Shown here: positions 47,897-57,218 of the stretch, in pieces
Layout: every line of letters starts with the position of its first letter
Numbering within the stretch: the first letter of the stretch is position 1
Origin: Arthrobacter sulfonylureivorans
GTDB taxonomy: Bacteria > Actinomycetota > Actinomycetes > Actinomycetales > Micrococcaceae
Direction of reading: 5' to 3'
NCBI GenBank assembly: GCA_004000035.1
Contig: RJAE01000001.1
Location: 124,001-188,000, forward strand
Length of the DNA: 64,000 nt
Position numbers and translations under genes: made by a program
Notes under the pieces: model-generated
The model's database searches: none
Seen by the model: the letters and a program-made list of their open reading frames with translations, nothing else
What the model was told of the DNA's origin: nothing

Positions 47897-48444
47897 GCGC
47901 CGGCGGGCAGCCCGCGGGCCGCATCAGGGCGATGACCGAGGACGATATTCCGGCAGTGGACGCACTGGAGCAGAAACTGTTTCCGGCCGATGCCTGGCCT
48001 ACCGAAATGTTCTACGAGGAACTGGCGCAGGACACCCGCAGCTACTACGTGGCCGTTGATGCGCTCGGCGAAGTGATCGGCTATGCGGGCCTGATGTGCG
48101 TGCGGCCGATCGCCGATGTGCAGACCATCGCCGTGGTGCCCGAGCGCGAGGGGCAGGGGATCGGCAGCAGGCTGTTGACCCTGCTGATCGAGCAGGCCGC
48201 GGAACAGCGGGCGGAGGACGTGCTGCTGGAAGTGCGCGCGGACAATCCGCGGGCGCAGCGGCTCTACCGCTGGTTCGGGTTCGAACAGATCCACGTGCGG
48301 CCGCGCTACTACCGCGGCGGAACCGACGCGCTGATCATGCGGCTGAAGCTCAAGGACTGGGCCGGCATGCCCGGCGCCGGCCGGGACGCCGCAGGGGCGG
48401 GCACATCAGGCGAGCAACCGAAAACAACGGAGGAGAGAAGATGA
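47893..48444 (+). CDS. rimI: Ribosomal protein S18-alanine N-acetyltransferase
   Basis: GNAT enzyme, N-terminal acetylation of S18 and possibly other proteins. 183 residues: [20 protein letters not shown], the acetyl-CoA loop [34 protein letters not shown], and [12 protein letters not shown] close the typical RimI. A polar tail of about 35 residues is added. Placement between tsaB and tsaD is the standard arrangement and supports the specific name. Confidence 0.93.
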   Translation: MSAGGQPAGRIRAMTEDDIPAVDALEQKLFPADAWPTEMFYEELAQDTRSYYVAVDALGEVIGYAGLMCVRPIADVQTIAVVPEREGQGIGSRLLTLLIEQAAEQRAEDVLLEVRADNPRAQRLYRWFGFEQIHVRPRYYRGGTDALIMRLKLKDWAGMPGAGRDAAGAGTSGEQPKTTEERR

Positions 48445-49508
48445 ACCGCACCCGGCCGCTGGTGGTGGGGATCGAATCCTCCTGCGACGAAACCGGTGTC
48501 GGCATCGTCCGCGGCGACACGCTGCTGGCCAACACCGTTTCCTCGTCGATGGACGAGCACGTTCGCTTCGGCGGGGTGATCCCGGAGATTGCCTCGCGTG
48601 CCCACCTGGACGCGTTCATCCCCACGCTGGAGCAGGCACTTGACACCGCCGGCGTCACGTTGGACGAGGTGGACGCGCTCGCCGTGACGTCGGGGCCCGG
48701 GCTGGCCGGCGCGCTGATGGTGGGGGTCTGCGCAGCCAAGGCGCTCTCGCTGGCCACCGGCAAGCCGCTGTACGCGATCAACCATCTGGTGGCCCACGTG
48801 GGCGTCGGCGTGCTGGACGGGGGAGTGCTGCCGGAGAATCTGGGTGCGCTGCTGGTGTCCGGCGGCCACACGGAGATCCTGCGGGTGCGCTCCCTGACCG
48901 ACGACGTGGAACTGCTCGGCTCCACCATTGACGACGCGGCCGGCGAAGCCTACGACAAGGTTGCCCGCATCCTCGGGTTGGGTTATCCCGGCGGTCCGGC
49001 CATCGACAAGCTGGCCCGCGAGGGCGATCCGATGCGGATCCGCTTCCCGCGCGGCCTGAGCCAGCCCAAGTACATGGGGTCGGCCCAGGCGCCGGGACCG
49101 CACCGCTACGACTGGTCCTTCTCCGGCCTGAAGACGGCCGTGGCCCGCTGCGTGGAGCAGTTCGAGGCCGCGGGCGAGCCGCTTCCGGTGGCCGACATCG
49201 CGGCGTCTTTCCAGGAGGCGGTTGCGGACGTGATCACCGCCAAGGCCATGCTGGCCTGTACCGAGCAAGGCATCAGCAACCTGCTGCTGGGCGGCGGAGT
49301 GGCGGCGAACTCGAGGCTGCGCGCGCTGACGGAAGAACGCTGTGCCGCACACGGCATCTCGCTGCGGGTGCCGCCGGTGTCGCTGTGCACCGACAACGGA
49401 GCCATGGTCGCCGCGCTCGGCGCCCAGGTGGTGATGGCCGGCGGCCAGCCGTCCGGAATCGAGTTCGCGCCGGATTCCTCCATGCCGGTCACCAGCGTGC
49501 ACCTGTAA
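48441..49508 (+). CDS. tsaD: tRNA N6-adenosine threonylcarbamoyltransferase TsaD
   Basis: Catalytic subunit transferring the threonylcarbamoyl group to A37 of ANN-decoding tRNAs. The 355-residue protein begins [20 protein letters not shown]. The metal site HLVAH is in [12 protein letters not shown]; other motifs are [37 protein letters not shown] and [17 protein letters not shown] overlaps the rimI stop by four bases, with GGAGAGA upstream. Confidence 0.98.
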   Translation: MNRTRPLVVGIESSCDETGVGIVRGDTLLANTVSSSMDEHVRFGGVIPEIASRAHLDAFIPTLEQALDTAGVTLDEVDALAVTSGPGLAGALMVGVCAAKALSLATGKPLYAINHLVAHVGVGVLDGGVLPENLGALLVSGGHTEILRVRSLTDDVELLGSTIDDAAGEAYDKVARILGLGYPGGPAIDKLAREGDPMRIRFPRGLSQPKYMGSAQAPGPHRYDWSFSGLKTAVARCVEQFEAAGEPLPVADIAASFQEAVADVITAKAMLACTEQGISNLLLGGGVAANSRLRALTEERCAAHGISLRVPPVSLCTDNGAMVAALGAQVVMAGGQPSGIEFAPDSSMPVTSVHL

Positions 49509-49553
49509 CGGGACCCGGCCCGACCCGGGCAAGGTCCCGCTACAGGGGCACCG

Positions 49554-51143
49554 CTACTTCTGGAGGTCGGAGAGCAATTTGGCCACTTCTTCGTTGGTCA
49601 GGACCAGCCACGGCGTGCTGTCCGCTCCTTGCAGGGCGGCTTCGGGGCTGTCGCCCTGGGTCCACCACTTCGCCTCGAACACGCGGCCTTCGAGTTGGAC
49701 GCGGTCGCTCTTGAGGTAGATGGTGTCTATCTTCCACTCCGGGAAGGTTCCAGCCGGGGCGGTGACCACAGGCTGCGGAGTTTCGCCCGGAAGCACCGGC
49801 CCGATCAAGGTCCACGGGGTCACTTCTGCAGTCGCGGTGGGATCGTCGGGGACATCGCCGCGCGTCCACCACTTGGCCTTGTAAACATTGCGATGCCAGA
49901 CAACGCGCTCGTCTGCCACGTACGCAGCCTCGCTGTTCCAGATCGGGTAGGGGCTGGTCGCCGGGTCGTCCACGATCCCGGCAGCGGACGCGGCGGGCGT
50001 ACTTTCCGGTGCAGCGCCGGCGGAGGCAGTTGGACCCGGTTCACTGACGGCTCTGGGCAGGCCGCCCAGGTTCTGGCCCAGCACGGCCGCGTAGCTGCTT
50101 TCGTGCTGCTCCACGCCGCTGCAGTTGTCGGATACCTTGGTCACGTCCCCATAGTTGGCACTGCACGTGGCGTCGCGGTTCAAGGACCACATGGACATCC
50201 GGCCGATGCCGACCTCCGAGGCGAACGCGTTGAGGCCGGTGGCATCATCCAGGCTGAAGATCTCGCCCGGCACATCGTTTTGGCCGATCATCGGGGTCAG
50301 CCCAATCTTGCTCCAGACCGTCCGTTCGCCCGATTCCAATCCGGCCTCACGGTAGGCCGCCTGAAGTTGGACGTGCGCCGAGCGCGCCGCCTGGATGGAG
50401 GCATCGAGCATGCTTTGGTCCGGCTGCCGGCTCTGGCCATAGTCCATGGTCATTAGGTTGACCCCGGCCAGGGGCACCTTGGCTGCGAGCATTTGTTCGA
50501 CCGTGCGAACGCCCTCCTCGGTCAGGCCATGCGGGGCGACCGGCAGGGTCAGCCAAATATCCAGATCCTGGCCGGCTGCTTCCCGTTCGGCGGCCAGTTG
50601 GGCCATGACGGTGGCGCGACGTTCGCCGGCCGCGGTATCCGCGAGGTTGTCGCCTTCAATGTCCAGATCAATCGTGTCCACGTTGTAGCGCTCCAGCACT
50701 TGGCTGTACGCCCGCTTCAGCGCGACTGGGTCGGTGCAGCCTGTGGCGAGTTCCTTGTTCAGCAGCCCGCCGAACGAAATGCCGATGTGTCCGCCGGTGT
50801 CCGTCAGTCGGGCAACCCTCCGGTCCAGGTCCATGGTGGCTTGGGCTTCGTCGAATCCGTAGAAGCCTCCCCAGGACGGAGTGCAGGACTCTTGGGGGTC
50901 CGCCACGATAAAGGAGAGGATGACGCTGCGCTCGGCATCGCTGGAGGGGTTCTCAAAGCTGTAGAACGGCGTAGCTGTGGCGTCCACGTAGCCGGCGAAC
51001 CACGAGGCCTTGCCCGCAGCGGCGCGGGCATCGGTGAACTGTCCCCAGCCGACCCCTGCCGCGGCCACTATCGCGGCGGTTGCGGTGATCAGCACACCGA
51101 GCCGCAGCCAAGACAGGCGGCGGCCCGGAAATCTCTTCGACAT
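49554..51143 (-). CDS. GH18-like glycosidase with two chitin-binding modules
   Basis: Predicted exported or membrane-anchored chitinase-like enzyme, 529 residues. N-terminal signal or anchor (LGVLITATAAIVAAAGVGWG), then a GH18 barrel with the active-site DxxDxDxE as DTIDLDIE (156-163, acid Glu163) and a VNLMTMDYG strand. A Pro/Ala/Ser linker leads to two CBM5/12-type modules, each with a central AKWWT(R/Q)GD and closing TPW. GGGGAG lies before the ATG. Divergent from a GT2 polysaccharide synthase, suggesting action on the same glycan. Confidence 0.85.
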   Translation of the reverse strand: MSKRFPGRRLSWLRLGVLITATAAIVAAAGVGWGQFTDARAAAGKASWFAGYVDATATPFYSFENPSSDAERSVILSFIVADPQESCTPSWGGFYGFDEAQATMDLDRRVARLTDTGGHIGISFGGLLNKELATGCTDPVALKRAYSQVLERYNVDTIDLDIEGDNLADTAAGERRATVMAQLAAEREAAGQDLDIWLTLPVAPHGLTEEGVRTVEQMLAAKVPLAGVNLMTMDYGQSRQPDQSMLDASIQAARSAHVQLQAAYREAGLESGERTVWSKIGLTPMIGQNDVPGEIFSLDDATGLNAFASEVGIGRMSMWSLNRDATCSANYGDVTKVSDNCSGVEQHESSYAAVLGQNLGGLPRAVSEPGPTASAGAAPESTPAASAAGIVDDPATSPYPIWNSEAAYVADERVVWHRNVYKAKWWTRGDVPDDPTATAEVTPWTLIGPVLPGETPQPVVTAPAGTFPEWKIDTIYLKSDRVQLEGRVFEAKWWTQGDSPEAALQGADSTPWLVLTNEEVAKLLSDLQK

Positions 51144-51241
51144 TGTTCTCCCCAACTACTGATTCCGCACTCTGGAATCCGTATCTGTACGGTAACAGGT
51201 AGTCATCACGGGGCGACACGCCAGAAATAGTGTTGTTAATC

Positions 51242-51351
51242 ACGTTTAAACGTTGTAACGTTGCGCCCCACCGGCCCCTAGACTAAGGAACACCGGCGTT
51301 CGTTCCGCCGGTCAAGGATCCACCAGGGCAGAGCACCACCGCTCTGCCCTG
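51242..51351 (+). promoter_or_regulatory. Palindrome, possible -10 and leader hairpin between GH18 and GT2 genes
   Basis: ACGTTTAAACGT (51242-51253) is a perfect 12-bp palindrome in the 234-base divergent region. TAGACT (51279-51284) may be a -10 for the synthase. CAGGGCAGAGC (51324-51334) and GCTCTGCCCTG (51341-51351) form a perfect 11-bp hairpin followed by TTTCGTCC, a terminator or attenuator shape inside the synthase leader. Confidence 0.5.
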
Positions 51352-51377
51352 TTTCGTCCTGTTTGTTGGGGGTTTCC

Positions 51378-53690
51378 ATGCTAGACATCATGCCCGTCGC
51401 TCACCCGGAGCCGATCGCTCCAGCCGCGGACCCCGCGCCGCGGCGCCGCCAATGGGGTGCCGAAAAGCGGTCGGAGCCGATGTCCATCGTGCACCCGAAG
51501 CCGACCGGTCGGAAGATCGTGCTGGGACGGCTGGGCATTATCACCACCATCACGGCGTGGATCGTCTACGTGGTCACCACCATCCTGCGCCAGTTCGCCA
51601 ACAACCCGGGTGCGGGCTTCAGGTTCCAGTTGGAGGCTGCCTCCTACCTGACGGTCGTTACGTTCCTGACGTTCTCCGCCTTGATGTACCTGCTGGCACG
51701 GCAGGGTGCCATGTACCGGTTCCGCGACCACCAGCGCGTCCCGCGCGGTGAGTTGGACCGCCACTTTGCCCGCTACGATGACGGTGTGACGGTTCTGGTG
51801 CCGTCCTACGCCGAAGAGCCGGAGATCGTCCGTGCCACGCTCTGGTCGGCGGCGCTGCAGGAATTCCCCGACCTGCGCGTGGTGCTGCTGCTGGACGACC
51901 CGCCCTTCCCCACCGATCCCGCCGTCATCCAACGGCTGGAGCGCACGCGTGCCCTGCAAACCGAGATCAGCGACAGGCTGCGGGCGCCGGCCGGACGTGC
52001 CCTCGCCGCCCTGGCCGCGTTCCGCAATGGCGACCACGCGCCGTCGTCCGATCTGCAGCGACTGATCAGCGAGTACCGCGCTGCTGCCATCTGGCTGGAG
52101 GAATTCGCCGAGGCCGAGCGCATCGAGGACCACGTAGACGAGTTCTTCGTGGACCTGGTGGTCATGGGGCTGGCCCGCGAACTCCGGCTGGTTCTGCTGG
52201 CGTTGGAGGCAGCCGCCGCGCAATCGGCTGAGCTGGCCCCCGAACGGATCGAGGAGCTGCATCTGCGCTTGGTGCGGACGTTCAGCGTGAAGACCGAGAC
52301 GTTCGAGCGAAAGCGCTACGCGAACCTCTCGCACGAGGCCAACAAGGCGATGAACCTGAACTCGTACATCTCCCTGATGGGCCAGCGTTGGGCGGTGGAG
52401 GACGCCGCCGGCGACACCGTCCTGAGGCAGGTGCGGGAGGGTGAGGACGCGGACCTCGACATCCCAGACACCCGCTACCTGCTGACGCTGGACGCCGACT
52501 CCCAACTGCTGCGCGACTACTGCCTGCGGCTGGTCTACTTCCTCGAGTCCCCGGGCAACGAACGCGTGGCGGTCACCCAGACGCCCTATTCCGCCTTCCG
52601 CGGTGCTCCCACGCGGATTGAACGAGTAGCCGGCGCGACGACCGACATCCAGCACATCCTGCATCAAGGCATGACCTACTACGGGGCCACCTTCTGGGTG
52701 GGCGCCAATGCGGTGATCCGCAAGGAGGCGTTGGAAGACATCGTCGAGGTGGAGACGGTGGGCGGATTCGAGATCCGCACCTATATCCAGGACCGTACGG
52801 TCATTGAAGATACCGAGTCCAGCATCGACTTGGGGGCGCACGGCTGGAAGCTGGCCAACTACCCCGAGAGGCTGAGCTACAGCGCCACCCCGCCCGACTT
52901 CGGATCGCTGGTGGTGCAGCGGCGGCGGTGGGCCAACGGCGGCTTGCTGATCCTGCCCAAGCTGTGGTCGCAACTGGTTGAGCGGCGCCGCCGGCACGAG
53001 CGGATTCTGGTCCGTGAAGTGTTCATGAAGGTCAACTACATGGCCTCGATCGCCTGGGCCAGTTTTGGTCTGGTCTTCCTGCTGGCCTACCCGTATGACA
53101 GTCGGCTGCTGAGCCCGGTGGTGTTCGTTGCGGCCTTGCCCTACTTCCTGGCCATGGGCAGCGACCTGCGCGACTGCGGCCACCGGTTCAGCGACATCTT
53201 CCGCATCTACGGATTCAACTTGGTGATGCTGCCGGTGAACCTGGCCGGCGTTTTCAAATCGATGCAGCAGGCGTTGACCGGCGAGAAGATTCCGTTCGTC
53301 CGCACGCCGAAGGTCAAAGACCGCACGGCGGCACCGGCCCTGTACGTACTGATCCCGTACCTGATGGTGGCGTTCTCTTTGCTGACGCTCTACCGGGACG
53401 TTATGGCCGGCAACTGGGGCAATGCGGCCTTTGCCGCACTCAACGCCAGCCTCGCCACCTACGCCATCCACTCCTACATCGGGATCAAAAACTCGCTCGT
53501 GGACATAGCGCTGGGGACCATCAGCTGGCTCTACGTGGAGCCCAAAAAGCCGAAGCCTGCCGAACCGGCCGTGATTCCCAAGACAGCCGAAGAAGTCGAC
53601 TTCAGTTCCATCCTGTACCACGGTGACCGGCGGCTGAACCGCGACCTGCGCGGCAGCCACGACCGGAGGCGTCGGGCAAGCGGGCTGTGA
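51378..53690 (+). CDS. Processive family 2 glycosyltransferase (polysaccharide synthase)
   Basis: 770-residue membrane synthase. Two N-terminal helices (about 52-72, 88-108), a GT2 domain with VPSYAEEPE, DD (173-174), DAD (372-374), VIED (475-478) and QRRRW (514-518), the D,D,D,QxxRW set of chitin, hyaluronan and cellulose synthases, then four to five C-terminal helices. Unusual is a roughly 150-residue helical, charged insertion between DD and DAD, where about 50-60 residues are normal. ATG at 51378 has TTGGGGG upstream. The polymer is unknown. Confidence 0.85.
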   Translation: MLDIMPVAHPEPIAPAADPAPRRRQWGAEKRSEPMSIVHPKPTGRKIVLGRLGIITTITAWIVYVVTTILRQFANNPGAGFRFQLEAASYLTVVTFLTFSALMYLLARQGAMYRFRDHQRVPRGELDRHFARYDDGVTVLVPSYAEEPEIVRATLWSAALQEFPDLRVVLLLDDPPFPTDPAVIQRLERTRALQTEISDRLRAPAGRALAALAAFRNGDHAPSSDLQRLISEYRAAAIWLEEFAEAERIEDHVDEFFVDLVVMGLARELRLVLLALEAAAAQSAELAPERIEELHLRLVRTFSVKTETFERKRYANLSHEANKAMNLNSYISLMGQRWAVEDAAGDTVLRQVREGEDADLDIPDTRYLLTLDADSQLLRDYCLRLVYFLESPGNERVAVTQTPYSAFRGAPTRIERVAGATTDIQHILHQGMTYYGATFWVGANAVIRKEALEDIVEVETVGGFEIRTYIQDRTVIEDTESSIDLGAHGWKLANYPERLSYSATPPDFGSLVVQRRRWANGGLLILPKLWSQLVERRRRHERILVREVFMKVNYMASIAWASFGLVFLLAYPYDSRLLSPVVFVAALPYFLAMGSDLRDCGHRFSDIFRIYGFNLVMLPVNLAGVFKSMQQALTGEKIPFVRTPKVKDRTAAPALYVLIPYLMVAFSLLTLYRDVMAGNWGNAAFAALNASLATYAIHSYIGIKNSLVDIALGTISWLYVEPKKPKPAEPAVIPKTAEEVDFSSILYHGDRRLNRDLRGSHDRRRRASGL

Positions 53691-53700
53691 GCCAACCCGG

Positions 53701-54849
53701 TCAGCTGGTCCCGCGAAGCTGTCCAACCGCATCCAGCACGACGGCGCGCAGGTCGCCGTCGTGCTCTGCAGCCACCCGGCGCTGGCGCTGGTAGCCTGCA
53801 CCGGCATCGATGATCTTCTCCACGTCTGCCAGTTCATTGCTGCAGCCAAGCTTGCGGGCCACCGGTTCCAACCGGTTCAGCACGTGCTCGCGCAGGTGTT
53901 CGGTGACCAGCATTTCCTTGCCGGCGGCGTTGAGGATGATGATGGCGTCCATGCCGTAGCGGGCAGCGCGCCACTTGTTCTCCTGCACGTGCCACGGGGG
54001 CATCGTGGGGATGGCCCAGCCGTTGTCCAGTGCGGTGGAGAACTCGTCCACCAGGCACTGGGTGAGCGCGGCGATGGCGCCGACGTCCTGCAGCGTCGAC
54101 AGCCCGTCGCAGACCCGCATTTCAATGGTGCCCAGCGCGGGAACCGGCCGGATGTCCCAGCGGATCTCGCTGATCGCGTCGATCACCCCGGTGGTGAACA
54201 TGTCCTGGACGTAGTCTTCGTACAGCGCCCAGCTGGGGAACTGGAACGGCAGTCCGGCGGTGGGCAACTGCTGGAACATCAGCGCGCGCTGCGAGGCGTA
54301 TCCGGTGTCCTCCCCCGCCCAGAAGGGGGATGACGCGGAGAGGGCCTGGAAGTGCGGGAAATAGTTGAGCAGCCCGTCCAGCACCGGCAGCGCCTTGTCC
54401 CGGTGGTCCAGGCCAACGTGCACATGCACGCCGTAAATCACCATCTGCTGGCCCCACCATTGGGTGCGGTCGATCAGCTTGGCGTAGCGCGCCTTGTCCG
54501 TCACCGGCTGTGACCGCGGGGCGGCGAACGGATGGCTGCCGGCGCAAAAAAGCTCCACGCCCATCGGGTCGGTCACGTCGCGGACCGCTGTCATCGCGCT
54601 GCTCAGGTCGGCCTTGGCCTCGCCGACGGTATTGCAGACGCCGGTGACGAGCTCCACGGTGTTCAGCAGCAGCTCCTGCTTCACGTGCGGGTGCTCGTCG
54701 TCGTCTTTCAGCTCAGGGTGGCCGGCGCGGACAGCATCCAGCACCTGCTCGGCCACGGAGACCAGCTCACCGGTTTGTGCGTCCACCAGCGCCAATTCCC
54801 ACTCGACCCCCAGGGAAGACTGGGCGGACTGGGCGAAATCGATGTTCAA
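53701..54849 (-). CDS. YbdK-type glutamate--cysteine ligase family protein
   Basis: 382-residue carboxylate-amine ligase of the GCS2 family. It starts LNIDFAQSAQSSLGVEWELALVD at a TTG with GGAG five bases upstream; an ATG 15 codons earlier lacks a ribosome-binding site. Other motifs: QELLLNTVELVTG, the substrate region MVIYGVHVHVGLDHRDKA, IRWDIRPVPALGTIEMRVCD and the terminal AGAGYQRQR. Actinobacteria with mycothiol do not need glutathione, so the real substrate is uncertain. A relic of the same family is at 31922-32175. Confidence 0.9.
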   Translation of the reverse strand: MNIDFAQSAQSSLGVEWELALVDAQTGELVSVAEQVLDAVRAGHPELKDDDEHPHVKQELLLNTVELVTGVCNTVGEAKADLSSAMTAVRDVTDPMGVELFCAGSHPFAAPRSQPVTDKARYAKLIDRTQWWGQQMVIYGVHVHVGLDHRDKALPVLDGLLNYFPHFQALSASSPFWAGEDTGYASQRALMFQQLPTAGLPFQFPSWALYEDYVQDMFTTGVIDAISEIRWDIRPVPALGTIEMRVCDGLSTLQDVGAIAALTQCLVDEFSTALDNGWAIPTMPPWHVQENKWRAARYGMDAIIILNAAGKEMLVTEHLREHVLNRLEPVARKLGCSNELADVEKIIDAGAGYQRQRRVAAEHDGDLRAVVLDAVGQLRGTS

Positions 54850-54939
54850 ACGCTGCTCCGTATCTGGCGGTACCGGCTGCCGCCGGAGATGCACGTCTCG
54901 CGTAGAACGGGCGGCGACACTGAAATTGATTCTAGTGCG

Positions 54940-56202
54940 TCAGGGCCTGGCCGCGCGCTCACGGCTGCGGCCGCCGGCGGATGGAAGGGGCTCGACGACG
55001 ATCGCCACCCGGTCCTCACCCATCCGGGTCAGCACCAGCGTGGCCTTGTTAGGTCCCTTGCCGGAACCGGTCAACAGGGTTTTGCGCAACTCGTCCGGGG
55101 TGACCGAGGTGCCCCGCTTCTTGATCTCCAGCGTGCCGATCCGGTTGGCCTTGACCCACGCCTTGAGTTTCTTGACGTTGTAGGGCTTGACCTCCAACAC
55201 TCTGTACGCGCGGGCAAACGGGGTTTCCTGCAGTTCCGGCGAACAGATGTAGGCGATGTGCTCATCCAGCAGGTGCCCGCCCAGGCCGCGGGCCAGGTCG
55301 GCGACCAGCCCGGCGCGGATCACCGCGCCGTCGGGCTCGTACAGGTAGCCCCCGGCCGGGCCGGTCTGCACGTCCTGGTGCGCCGGATCGAAGCTGATGG
55401 CGCTGGTCAGTTCGGCGGTGCCGCGGGCACCAATCACCAGGGCTGCCCGCCGCACGCCGGGGCGGGCCAGCGTGTTGAACCAGAGCGCGGCCTCGATCAC
55501 GTCCCCGTTGACGGAAACCCATTGGACCTCGCAGTTCTCCGGGAGCGCATCGTGGGGGATTCCCGGACCCATCTTGACGCCCACCGGCAGGCCCCGGTCG
55601 GCGAGTTTCTCCACAAAGGACAGCGGCGGCGAGAACGCCTCCGGATCGAAGATCCGGGTGGTGCCCGACGTCGTGGTGGTCCGCCGTGCCGGATCCAGCC
55701 ACACGCCGTCGATCCCGGTCAGGTCAACGTCTTCGGCTTCGGCGTTGATCACGGTCGCGTCCGGCCAGGGCATCAGGTTGATGGTGGCCACCGCGGCGGT
55801 GGTTTCGTCACGTTCGACGGCGGTGACCCTGCGGTCCAGGGTGGCCAGGGCCATGGAGTCCGCGCCGATTCCGCAGCCGAGGTCCGCGACGTGTTCCACC
55901 CCGGCAGTCTGGAACCGCTGGGCGTGCAGGGCCGCGATGTTCAGCCGGGTGGCCTGTTCCAGCCCGGCCTGGGTGAAGAGCATCTTCTCCGCGAACGGGC
56001 CGAATTTCGCCTCGGCCTTGGCCCGCAAGCGCGATTGCGTCATCGCGGCGGAAACGAGTTCGGGGGAATGGCCGGCCTTGCGCAGTTCGGTTCCGGTGTG
56101 CAGGCTCTCGGCCTCGGAGTACGGGCCGAGCGAGTTCAGCAGTTCCCAGCCTTCCGGAGTCAGAATCGGGGCGATGCTCTCGGCGTGGGTCTCGGGTGCC
56201 AT
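54940..56202 (-). CDS. SAM-dependent methyltransferase with THUMP-like C-terminus
   Basis: 420-residue class I methyltransferase. The SAM site is VADLGCGIGADSMALATL with the acidic VTAVERDE, and DGVWLDPARR is the catalytic-loop region (DPxR). The C-terminal part (about 325-400) is a THUMP-like domain of this actinobacterial family (VKPYNVKKLKAWVKANRIGT, LEIKKRGTSV). Substrate not known, probably RNA. ATG at 56202 is preceded by TAGGCT seven bases upstream, indicating a leaderless start; an ATG at 56259 is the alternative. Confidence 0.88.
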   Translation of the reverse strand: MAPETHAESIAPILTPEGWELLNSLGPYSEAESLHTGTELRKAGHSPELVSAAMTQSRLRAKAEAKFGPFAEKMLFTQAGLEQATRLNIAALHAQRFQTAGVEHVADLGCGIGADSMALATLDRRVTAVERDETTAAVATINLMPWPDATVINAEAEDVDLTGIDGVWLDPARRTTTTSGTTRIFDPEAFSPPLSFVEKLADRGLPVGVKMGPGIPHDALPENCEVQWVSVNGDVIEAALWFNTLARPGVRRAALVIGARGTAELTSAISFDPAHQDVQTGPAGGYLYEPDGAVIRAGLVADLARGLGGHLLDEHIAYICSPELQETPFARAYRVLEVKPYNVKKLKAWVKANRIGTLEIKKRGTSVTPDELRKTLLTGSGKGPNKATLVLTRMGEDRVAIVVEPLPSAGGRSRERAARP

Positions 56203-56267
56203 GGTTTCAAGCCTAGTGCAGCCGATTCGGGCCAGCGCACTGCCCCCGTTCGTGCTCATGGCGGGCT

Positions 56268-56285
56268 ATGGGTAGTTCTCCCCAT
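56268..56285. repeat. Inverted repeat ATGGG-N8-CCCAT
   Basis: Five-base arms around eight bases in the intergenic region between the methyltransferase and a small gene; could be an operator for either. Confidence 0.35.
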
Positions 56286-56346
56286 GGCCGGATGAGCGGG
56301 GCCTCCGTAGGATCGAAGGAAGCTTACTGTGAAGGAGGCCCGGATT

Positions 56347-56526
56347 ATGTCAACACCCTGTGACTGGAGCGACATCGATACGGATGCTTGCCAGGCGGAA
56401 ATTCAAGCGGAATTGGGCGAGTTGATCGCGGCCAGCAATCGTGTCCACCGCGGATGGCAGGCCTTGTGGGAAGAGGTCGCCGTCCCCGCGCCTGCGTGGC
56501 AGAAGGACATGCGCCGCCTGGCCTGA
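56347..56526 (+). CDS. 59-residue protein of unknown function
   Basis: Begins MSTPCDWSDIDTDACQAEIQ and continues as one amphipathic helix (LGELIAASNRVHRGWQALWE) with a short tail ending KDMRRLA. Two cysteines and no signal peptide. The ribosome-binding site GAAGGAGG (56331-56338) is one of the strongest in the window and is eight bases from the ATG, which supports a real gene. Confidence 0.65.
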   Translation: MSTPCDWSDIDTDACQAEIQAELGELIAASNRVHRGWQALWEEVAVPAPAWQKDMRRLA

Positions 56527-56608
56527 GGCACACGCCGTTTCCGCCCGGACCGCACGGGGGCGCGCCGAAGCGCTGGCCGTGGAAAGCCGCCGGCCTTAGC
56601 ATGGGCGC

Positions 56609-57208
56609 ATGATCGAATCGGCGGCAACTTTACTGTCCGCGGGACGCTACTTCCGTGAAGTCCTGGCCAACGTCCCGTCTACCGCGTGGAACGCGCCCGG
56701 ACTGGATGACTGGACCGTCAGGACCCTGGCCGGACACACCAGCCGCGCCCTGTCCACGGTGCTGACGTACTTGGGGCGTCCGGCCGAAAAGGTGCAGGTG
56801 GAATCTGCCGCCGACTACTACCTGGCCACCGGGCTGGCGAATGATCCACGGGTCACCGAGCGGGCCATAGCGGCCGGCAAGGAGTTGGGGGCGCATCCGG
56901 TGGATATGGTGGACCGGCTGCTGGCCCAATTGGAGAACACACTGCCGCTGGCTGAAGACCGGATCATCGAAACGGCGGCCGGCGGGATGCGCTTCCGCGA
57001 CTACCTGCCGACCCGGATCTTCGAACTGGCCGTGCACACCCTGGACCTTTCCCGTGCGTGCGGCTTGGTGGCCGAACTGCCCAGCGACGTAGAACTGGAA
57101 GCCGGCCGGCTGGCCATTCAGATCGCCTCCGAACGCGGGGACGGCGCAATGGTCCTGCTGGCGCTGACCGGCCGGACCATCCTGCCCGGCGATTTTTCCG
57201 TGGTGTAG
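56609..57208 (+). CDS. Mycothiol-dependent maleylpyruvate isomerase-like protein
   Basis: 199-residue DinB/MDMPI-fold protein. The N-terminal metal-binding domain shows PSTAWNAPGLDDWTVRTLAGHT (first His) and a later RIFELAVHTLDLSRA (second His-rich helix). Such proteins bind a divalent metal and often use mycothiol; most are not true maleylpyruvate isomerases, and no gentisate pathway is nearby. TAGCAT ends six bases before the ATG, with no ribosome-binding site. Convergent with the MFS pseudogene. Confidence 0.82.
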   Translation: MIESAATLLSAGRYFREVLANVPSTAWNAPGLDDWTVRTLAGHTSRALSTVLTYLGRPAEKVQVESAADYYLATGLANDPRVTERAIAAGKELGAHPVDMVDRLLAQLENTLPLAEDRIIETAAGGMRFRDYLPTRIFELAVHTLDLSRACGLVAELPSDVELEAGRLAIQIASERGDGAMVLLALTGRTILPGDFSVV

Positions 57209-57218
57209 TCCTTCCGGC

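Noticed and set aside
51381-53849. 822-codon open frame on the minus strand
   Set aside because: Antisense to the GT2 synthase, His/Gln/Val-rich shadow translation; the plus frame has all synthase motifs.
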